A stretch of 64,000 bases of DNA from Mesorhizobium sp. B2-7-2. GTDB lineage: Bacteria; Pseudomonadota; Alphaproteobacteria; Rhizobiales; Rhizobiaceae. Of the stretch, positions 59,582 to 64,000 are shown in pieces. Location: contig NZ_VFTZ01000022.1 in assembly GCF_006440775.1 (NCBI RefSeq), forward strand, positions 1-64,000, in the 5' to 3' direction. A program made the position numbers and the translations under genes. Under the pieces are notes generated by a model. It searched no databases. It saw nothing but the letters and a program-made list of their open reading frames with translations, and was not told the DNA's origin. Within the stretch, counting starts at the first letter, position 1. Each line of letters opens with the position of its first letter.

Positions 59582-60036
59582 CGGACACTCCTTCCGCGCT
59601 GCCCCGCCCGGATGGCTCGTTGCAAGTTCAAGTGCCTGATCCGAACCAACTTGCAGCACGGGCTATCGTTCCCGAAAACAAGCATTTAGTACAGTGAAAA
59701 TTACCGGTTTTTTTATCGATATTTTATGCAGATAGAATAAGTGAGGCCTAATACAATTATGAGGCGAGCCGTTTTCAATTTTACTTAATTTTTGCAAGGT
59801 TTTGGTCCGCTCATGCTGCGCGAGAACGACGCCCGCCTGAAGCGGCGCTTGAGATAGCTCCGCCCGGCCAGCCCGCGCCGCGGACGCCCAGCCTGATCCT
59901 AGCTTAATATCCGCTCCTGCATTGGAAGGCGCACGGTAGGTGCGGGCAGAAAAAATTTGACAGCCTCTGTCGGATAGGCCGGAGTCCAACCGTCCTTGGG
60001 CCATCGATCAGCCAAACCGAAAAGGGATATCGAGAC
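59582..60036. other. Intergenic/promoter region
   Basis: About 455 bases between the divergent GH16 gene and the SRPBCC gene. It contains an AT-rich stretch at about 59690-59800 (runs of T, TATTTTATG), probably the glycanase promoter. No gene or RNA recognised. Confidence 0.4.
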
Positions 60037-60480
60037 ATGCCGAGCACCATTCAACTGCACCGCGTCCTGGCGACCAAGCCGGAGAAGGTTTACCGCGCGT
60101 TCGTCGAGGCCGATGCGCTGGCGAAATGGCTGCCGCCAAACGGTTTTACTTGCACGGTCCACGAGTTCGAGGGCAAGGTCGGCGGCGCCTACAAGATGTC
60201 CTTCCGCAATTTCACCACCGGCGACAGCCATTCCTTCGGCGGCGAATTTGTCGAATTGGTTCCGAGCGAGCGCCTGCGCTACACCGACCGCTTCGACGAT
60301 CCCAACCTGCCGGGCCAGATCGAGGTGACCGTGATCCTGACGAAGGTTTCGGTAGGCACCGAGGTCAACATCACCCAGGCCGGCATCCCGGACGCCATCC
60401 CCGCCGAGGCCTGCTATCTCGGCTGGCAGGAATCGCTGCGCAACCTGGCCAAGCTCGTCGAGCCCGAGATCAACCAGTAA
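60037..60480 (+). CDS. SRPBCC/AHSA1-domain protein
   Basis: A 147-residue START-like (Bet v 1 fold) protein. Typical AHSA1-type stretches: HRVLATKPEKVYRAFVEADALAKWLPP, GGEFVELVPSERLRYTDRFD and CYLGWQESLRNLAKLVEP. These proteins bind hydrophobic ligands or assist chaperones; the specific role is unknown. AAAAGGGA before the ATG. A long hairpin follows the gene. Confidence 0.9.
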   Translation: MPSTIQLHRVLATKPEKVYRAFVEADALAKWLPPNGFTCTVHEFEGKVGGAYKMSFRNFTTGDSHSFGGEFVELVPSERLRYTDRFDDPNLPGQIEVTVILTKVSVGTEVNITQAGIPDAIPAEACYLGWQESLRNLAKLVEPEINQ

Positions 60481-60487
60481 GGTCGGA

Positions 60488-60545
60488 GCAATTCCAGGAA
60501 AAGTGCGTAGGTTCCGGCGCCTTCGCCGTAACCTACTGGAATTGC
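60488..60545. repeat. Rhizobial hairpin repeat / possible terminator
   Basis: GCAATTCCAG (60488-60497) pairs with CTGGAATTGC (60536-60545), with an inner GTAGGTT/AACCTAC stem. It starts 8 bp after the SRPBCC stop. The outer arms resemble a hairpin repeat common in rhizobial intergenic regions. It could serve as a terminator. Confidence 0.6.
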
Positions 60546-60637
60546 GTCAAGATGAGAGCGGGCGGCGGTCGGTCTTCCGGCCGCCGCCTTACCCAAGGTA
60601 AGCAAAATTTCACCAAGTGCTGTTAAAAGCTGCTTCC

Positions 60638-60868
60638 ATGGATCGCAACAAGAACAATGACCTGTTTGTGCTGATGGCGGCGCTCGCCGCCATCGCGATC
60701 TACAACATTGCCTGCGGCATCAAGACAGGCGAAGTCCGCGGCAAGTTGCATTGGGTCGCTTTGGCGGATGATCCGACACGTTTTTGGAACATCGTGGTCG
60801 GCAATTCGATCGTCCTGGTGGCTTCGATAGCCTTTCTGTGGGTGCTCAATTCCCGCAGACCCGGATAA
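60638..60868 (+). CDS. Small two-helix membrane protein, tandem copy 1
   Basis: A 76-residue protein with two hydrophobic segments (VLMAALAAIAIYNIACG and VVGNSIVLVASIAFLWVL) joined by a polar loop (KTGEVRGKLHWVALADDPTRFW). It starts MDRNKN like copy 2. No ribosome site is visible before either copy, though both share AGCAAAATTTCA about 40 bases upstream. Function unknown. Confidence 0.75.
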   Translation: MDRNKNNDLFVLMAALAAIAIYNIACGIKTGEVRGKLHWVALADDPTRFWNIVVGNSIVLVASIAFLWVLNSRRPG

Positions 60869-60937
60869 CTTGCAGCGCCGCCCGCGTCGTCCGCACGCGA
60901 TAAGCAAAATTTCATCGGACGCAGCTAGACGTGCTCC

Positions 60938-61168
60938 ATGGATCGCAACAAAAACGACGCCGTCTTTGTCGTGATGGCGGCACTCGCCGCCTTCGCGATC
61001 TATAACCTTGCTCGCGGCCTGAAGACCGGAGAGATCCGGGGAAGGCTCAGCTGGATTTCGTGTGCGGACGACCCAGCGCGTTTTTGGAACAACGTTGTGG
61101 GCAACGTGGTCGCCGTCGTTGCGTTGCTGGGTGTTCTTTTGCTGCTGCATCGTCGCCGCAGCAAATGA
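60938..61168 (+). CDS. Small two-helix membrane protein, tandem copy 2
   Basis: A 76-residue paralogue of the preceding gene with the same layout: MDRNKN, VVMAALAAFAIYNLARG, KTGEIRGRLSWISCADDP, then NNVVGNVVAVVALLGVLLLL and a basic end (HRRRSK). Identical length and conserved upstream sequence indicate a direct tandem duplication. Function unknown. Confidence 0.77.
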   Translation: MDRNKNDAVFVVMAALAAFAIYNLARGLKTGEIRGRLSWISCADDPARFWNNVVGNVVAVVALLGVLLLLHRRRSK

Positions 61169-61212
61169 CGTGTCGCCCGGCTATGCCGGGCGCCGTCCCT
61201 CGGCCATGCGGC

Positions 61213-61929
61213 TTATACTGCCCTTGTGATGCCGCCATCGACGCGGATGTTCTGCCCGGTGATGTAGGCGGCCCCGTCCGAAGCGAGGAACGAGATCGTC
61301 GCGGCGATCTCATCCGACGTGCCATAACGCTTCATCGGCACGCTTTCGCGGCGCTCGGTCGTCGCCGGCAGGCTGTCGATCCAGCCGGGCAGCACATTGT
61401 TCATGCGGATGTTGTCGCCGGCATAAGTGTCGGCGAAGATCTTGGTGTAGGCGGCAAGGCCGGCGCGCGCCACCGCCGACGTCGGGAACATCGCGCTCGG
61501 CTCGAACGCCCAGGCGGTCGAGATGTTGATGATGACGCCACCCTTCTGCTTCTGCATCACCGGCGTCACCAGCCGGGTCGGGCGCACGGCGTTGAGGAAA
61601 TAGGTGTCGATGCCCTTGTGCCAATCCTCGTCGCTGATCTCGATGATCTGCGCGCGCGGCCCGTGGCCGGCGCTGTTGACCAGCACGTCGATGCGGCCCC
61701 AGCGCTCCATCGCCCCGTCGGTAAGGCGCTTCAGATCCTCATTCGACTGGTTGGAGCCGGTGACGCCGAAGCCGCCGAGCTCCTTGCCCAGCGCCTCGCC
61801 CTTGCCGGAGGAGGACAGCACGCCGACCTTGAATCCGTCCGCCGCCAGGCGCTTGGCCGCCGCTGCGCCCATGCCGCTGCCGCCCGCCGTCACCAAAGCT
61901 ACCTTTTCTGTCGCCATGTCGCTATCCAT
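61213..61929 (-). CDS. SDR-family protein with altered active site
   Basis: A 238-residue SDR. Nucleotide motif TAGGSGMG, VLVNSAGHG and the terminal ITGQNIRVDGG are typical. The catalytic region reads FPTSAVARAGLAAYTK; aligned with YxxxK this gives S151 and R155, while the serine strand is NISTAW. As in the SDR at 7400-8146, the classical Tyr/Lys pair is missing, so activity is doubtful or differs. Starts at ATG 61929; ATG at 61917 is also possible. Confidence 0.85.
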   Translation of the reverse strand: MDSDMATEKVALVTAGGSGMGAAAAKRLAADGFKVGVLSSSGKGEALGKELGGFGVTGSNQSNEDLKRLTDGAMERWGRIDVLVNSAGHGPRAQIIEISDEDWHKGIDTYFLNAVRPTRLVTPVMQKQKGGVIINISTAWAFEPSAMFPTSAVARAGLAAYTKIFADTYAGDNIRMNNVLPGWIDSLPATTERRESVPMKRYGTSDEIAATISFLASDGAAYITGQNIRVDGGITRAV

Positions 61930-62031
61930 CCCGGGTGTTTAGGTTGAAAGCGATCCTGTTAGCATGCGCAGGGCAGGGGATGAACCGGATTGGATTGCGC
62001 CAAGGCGATTGATAATTGGCGAAGGCGGCAG

Positions 62032-62211
62032 AACTGCCAATCTCCCCCCAAGTGGGGGAGATGCCCGGCAGGGCAGAGGGGGGCGCTGTCCCGCCGACGC
62101 CGCCGTGCCTTTTGATTTGGCGAGCGATCCAAGCTCGAACAACGCCTCATTCCTTCGCGCCCCCCTCTGTCCTGCCGGACATCTCCCCCACAAGTGGGGA
62201 GATTGGCAGTT
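62032..62211. repeat. Palindromic element with ~55-bp inverted arms
   Basis: Left arm 62032-62086 starts AACTGCCAATCTCCCC and ends GGGGGGCGC; the right arm 62157-62211 is its near-perfect reverse complement, ending GGGGAGATTGGCAGTT. Each arm itself holds a small hairpin (CTCCCCC/GGGGGAG). About 70 bases separate the arms. It ends 9 bp from the patatin stop. It resembles a MITE or large REP element; no transposase inside. Confidence 0.7.
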
Positions 62212-62220
62212 CGAGCACCC

Positions 62221-63459
62221 TCAAACCTTGAAGCCACTCATCACCATCCTCGACATTCGCGCGCAGCGGCCGGGCTTCACGTCGCCCGCTTTCAGCGGCA
62301 CGCCCTTGCCGGCAGCCACCGCCGGCTCGTACCAGCCGCGCAGCGCCTGGTCGGCGGCGCAATAGCCCCAGTTCACCAGATCGACCGTCTCTTCGCTGCC
62401 CAGGAAATGCAGCGAGGTGCCGATATCGGCAGGCGCGGTGGCGGCGGTCTGCACGAAGGTCGGCTCGGTCGTGTCGGGCTTGCTGGCGATCGACCAGAAG
62501 ACGCCGCGCGTCGCCGCATAGCCGGGCCGGGTCGCGTCGTTGGCCAGGCCACGGTCGTCGGCGTCCTTGGCCGCCTGGAAGCGCGCCACCAGATCCCGAC
62601 GCCTGAGCGAGCGCACCTGATTGTCGGTGGTGTCGAGCACGCGCTTCAATTGCGAGAACCAGTTCCGATAGCCGGCGCTCGAAGCATGCCAGGGCGCGCC
62701 GGCGTCGCTGACCAGAAGCCAGCGGCAGCGTCTCAGCGCCGGCTCGATGCCGTGATTGTCGTAGACGCCGCCATCGGTGAGCACGGCGCGCCGCGGCGGC
62801 ACCGGCGGGCCGACAGAGGGGTCGAGCTTGTCGTTCTTCCACGCGAAGGGCGTGAGGTCGAGCCGCAGCGGCGACAGGAAAGGCGGGAAGGCCGAGGAGG
62901 CGGCAATTGCGAGAGCCAACGACAGGTCGGCCTGGTAGGCGACGCCGATGCGGTAGTCGGCGATGTAGCGCCGCGACAGCCGGAACAGCGAGCCGGTGCC
63001 GAGATTGCTGGAGCAGAACACGAACCAGGGTTTTTCCGGCAGGCTCTTCAACATCGGCCTCGAGCCGGCAAACAGATGTTTCTCGTAGCAGGCGGCGACT
63101 TCGCGCGCCGCGCTCGAAAACGGGTTGAGCAGACCTTTGAGGATCGCCGGCGCGTCGAGGAAGACTTTCGAGAACTCCAGGATCCTGTCCAGATAGATAT
63201 TGAAATTGGCGGCGACACCGTCGACGAAGGCGAAACGTGGCCAAAGCACCGCCAGCAGCCCGGCGGCGATCGAGCCGCCCGAGACCGAGCTTACCATGTC
63301 GAGTTTCTGGAGCAGCCCGGCCTCGTTGAGGCGGCATAGCGCGCCGGCATGAAACAGCATGGCGCGGTAGCCACCGCCCGACAGGCAGAGGCCGAGATCG
63401 TAGCGCTCGGGCGCGCTGCCATCCGCGTCCGGTGGTGATCCCGCCGCAATCGGCTCCAT
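62221..63459 (-). CDS. Patatin-like phospholipase
   Basis: A 412-residue lipolytic enzyme with a Ser-Asp dyad. The oxyanion motif is LCLSGGGYRAMLFHAGAL, the nucleophile serine is in VSSVSGGSIAAG (GxSxG with Ser in the first glycine place), and the aspartate in VLTDGGVYDNHG. Longer than minimal patatins, with an unplaced C-terminal ~130 residues (ending about GRCARMSRMVMSGFKV). No signal peptide. AAAGGGGG before the ATG at 63459. Confidence 0.9.
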   Translation of the reverse strand: MEPIAAGSPPDADGSAPERYDLGLCLSGGGYRAMLFHAGALCRLNEAGLLQKLDMVSSVSGGSIAAGLLAVLWPRFAFVDGVAANFNIYLDRILEFSKVFLDAPAILKGLLNPFSSAAREVAACYEKHLFAGSRPMLKSLPEKPWFVFCSSNLGTGSLFRLSRRYIADYRIGVAYQADLSLALAIAASSAFPPFLSPLRLDLTPFAWKNDKLDPSVGPPVPPRRAVLTDGGVYDNHGIEPALRRCRWLLVSDAGAPWHASSAGYRNWFSQLKRVLDTTDNQVRSLRRRDLVARFQAAKDADDRGLANDATRPGYAATRGVFWSIASKPDTTEPTFVQTAATAPADIGTSLHFLGSEETVDLVNWGYCAADQALRGWYEPAVAAGKGVPLKAGDVKPGRCARMSRMVMSGFKV

Positions 63460-63679
63460 CGCGGCCCCCTTTGCCTCTCCGGCGTCCTTAAGCCTGGCTT
63501 TGGGCAATCGAGCCCAGCACCGATGTTCTTGCAAGTGGGGGAACGCGTAACTTCACAAATCGGAAACCGGCCCGCGCCGACGGATGGGGAGGTTACCCGA
63601 AGCGGTCGGTACGTAGCGCACGGACGGCGCCTAGGCTTTCGCCAATCTCCAATGCCGCCAGAGGAGATGCCTTAGCCAC

Positions 63680-64000
63680 TCACAACTCCTTCTCGGCCAA
63701 TTCCCTAAACCCGTCCGGCACCGAGCGCGGGCCTTCCAGCGCCACCGTGCCGTAGCCGACCGCCTCGTTGCCGAAGCGCTGGCGGATCTTGTCCATCGCC
63801 CGGTCGGCGCCGAAGCGTGCGAGACCTTTGCGGCTGCCGGGCCTCAGCTTCTCGTCCGCCAGCCCGAGCGGCAGTTCGAGCTGCAGCTCGGCATGCTCCT
63901 CCAGATGCGAGACGGAGATGGCGAGCAGCGAGATGTCCCTCTCGTCCGGATGGGCGGCAAGCACGCCGCGCACCAGTTCCTCGGCGATCTCCGCCAGCAT
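63680..64000 (-). CDS. dinB: DNA polymerase IV-like protein, C-terminal part (cut by window edge)
   Basis: The last ~106 residues of a Y-family polymerase, continuing beyond the window. It covers the little-finger domain: RDISLLAISVSHLEEHAELQ and the final helix DRAMDKIRQRFGNEAVGYGTVAL. This matches the end of DinB, which performs error-prone bypass synthesis. The Met at the window edge is not taken as the true start. The polymerase core is outside, so the call rests on the C-terminal part only. Confidence 0.7.
   Translation of the reverse strand: MLAEIAEELVRGVLAAHPDERDISLLAISVSHLEEHAELQLELPLGLADEKLRPGSRKGLARFGADRAMDKIRQRFGNEAVGYGTVALEGPRSVPDGFRELAEKEL

Noticed and set aside
58166-59689. 507-codon plus-strand frame over the GH16 gene
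   Set aside because: Shadow of the glycanase, which has RTX repeats, a GH16 active site and a ribosome site on the minus strand.
1-64000. CRISPR arrays, tRNA/rRNA genes, nod/nif/fix genes, integrases or intact IS transposases
   Set aside because: Looked for while reading both strands; no array of regular repeats, no tRNA-like folding gene, and no such protein among the convincing genes.

Overview
The window looks like chromosomal DNA of a Mesorhizobium-like member of the Rhizobiales (Alphaproteobacteria). Pointers are the high GC, tandem DUF768-type proteins (a family I associate with Mesorhizobium), DUF2934 proteins, rhizobial intergenic hairpin repeats, a GAAC-N7-GAAC LexA-type box, and an ExsH/PrsDE-like secreted glycanase locus. 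I saw no rRNA, tRNA, CRISPR array, intact transposase, or nod/nif genes.

Layout. (1) 0.08-5.3 kb: a DUF2934 protein; a two-gene betaine-catabolism unit (enolase-superfamily epimerase/dehydratase plus an FAD/folate demethylase); an L,D-transpeptidase. (2) 5.6-8.6 kb: a GcvA-like LysR regulator divergent from a VOC protein and an SDR. (3) 8.7-14.7 kb: a two-armed locus resembling Amadori-compound (fructosyl-amino acid) catabolism. GntR regulator, SIS-domain deglycase and PfkB kinase lie on one side; ABC permease, FAD amine oxidase and periplasmic binding protein on the other. Three copies of TGTCnnACAA in front of the three transcription starts suggest a single regulon. (4) 15.2-18 kb: TetR - ketoacyl synthase - SDR operon. 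(5) 18-30.9 kb: mostly housekeeping and metabolic genes: LysR/NepI-like efflux, a frameshifted cyclophilin-like gene, cupins, alcohol dehydrogenase, RibD-like reductase, lipoprotein, EthD, 3-methyladenine glycosylase, M20 amidohydrolase, an SbmA/BacA-type ABC transporter and a DOPA-dioxygenase-like protein.

(6) 30.95-35.4 kb is the accessory region. A visibly AT-richer block holds an unrecognised 221-aa gene and, divergent from it, a translationally coupled pair: a 280-aa soluble protein and a 161-aa four-helix membrane protein. The pair sits behind a LexA-type box. Gene order, sizes and topology recall lambda rexA-rexB, so it is the best candidate here for an undescribed (possibly anti-phage) system. 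It is followed by a decayed moaD copy, three small genes on the minus strand, two tandem DUF768 proteins and a 43-aa membrane peptide.

(7) 35.6-39.7 kb: a molybdenum hydroxylase operon (FAD, 2Fe-2S and molybdopterin subunits, then an intact MoaD-like protein). (8) 39.9-45.2 kb: TPR protein, hypothetical, GlxA-type regulator, Gly/Ser-rich secreted protein, coiled-coil protein, an aminotransferase remnant and a small Cys-rich secreted protein. (9) 45.4-49.5 kb: a polyamine-type ABC importer with a coupled 22-codon leader. (10) 49.9-59.6 kb: a surface-glycan locus with acyltransferase, two GT2 glycosyltransferases and an ABC exporter, convergent with GH16 glycanase and its PrsD/PrsE-like type I secretion genes. 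(11) 60-64 kb: SRPBCC protein, tandem 76-aa membrane proteins, an atypical SDR, a palindromic element, a patatin-like phospholipase, and the 3' end of a dinB-like gene cut by the window edge.
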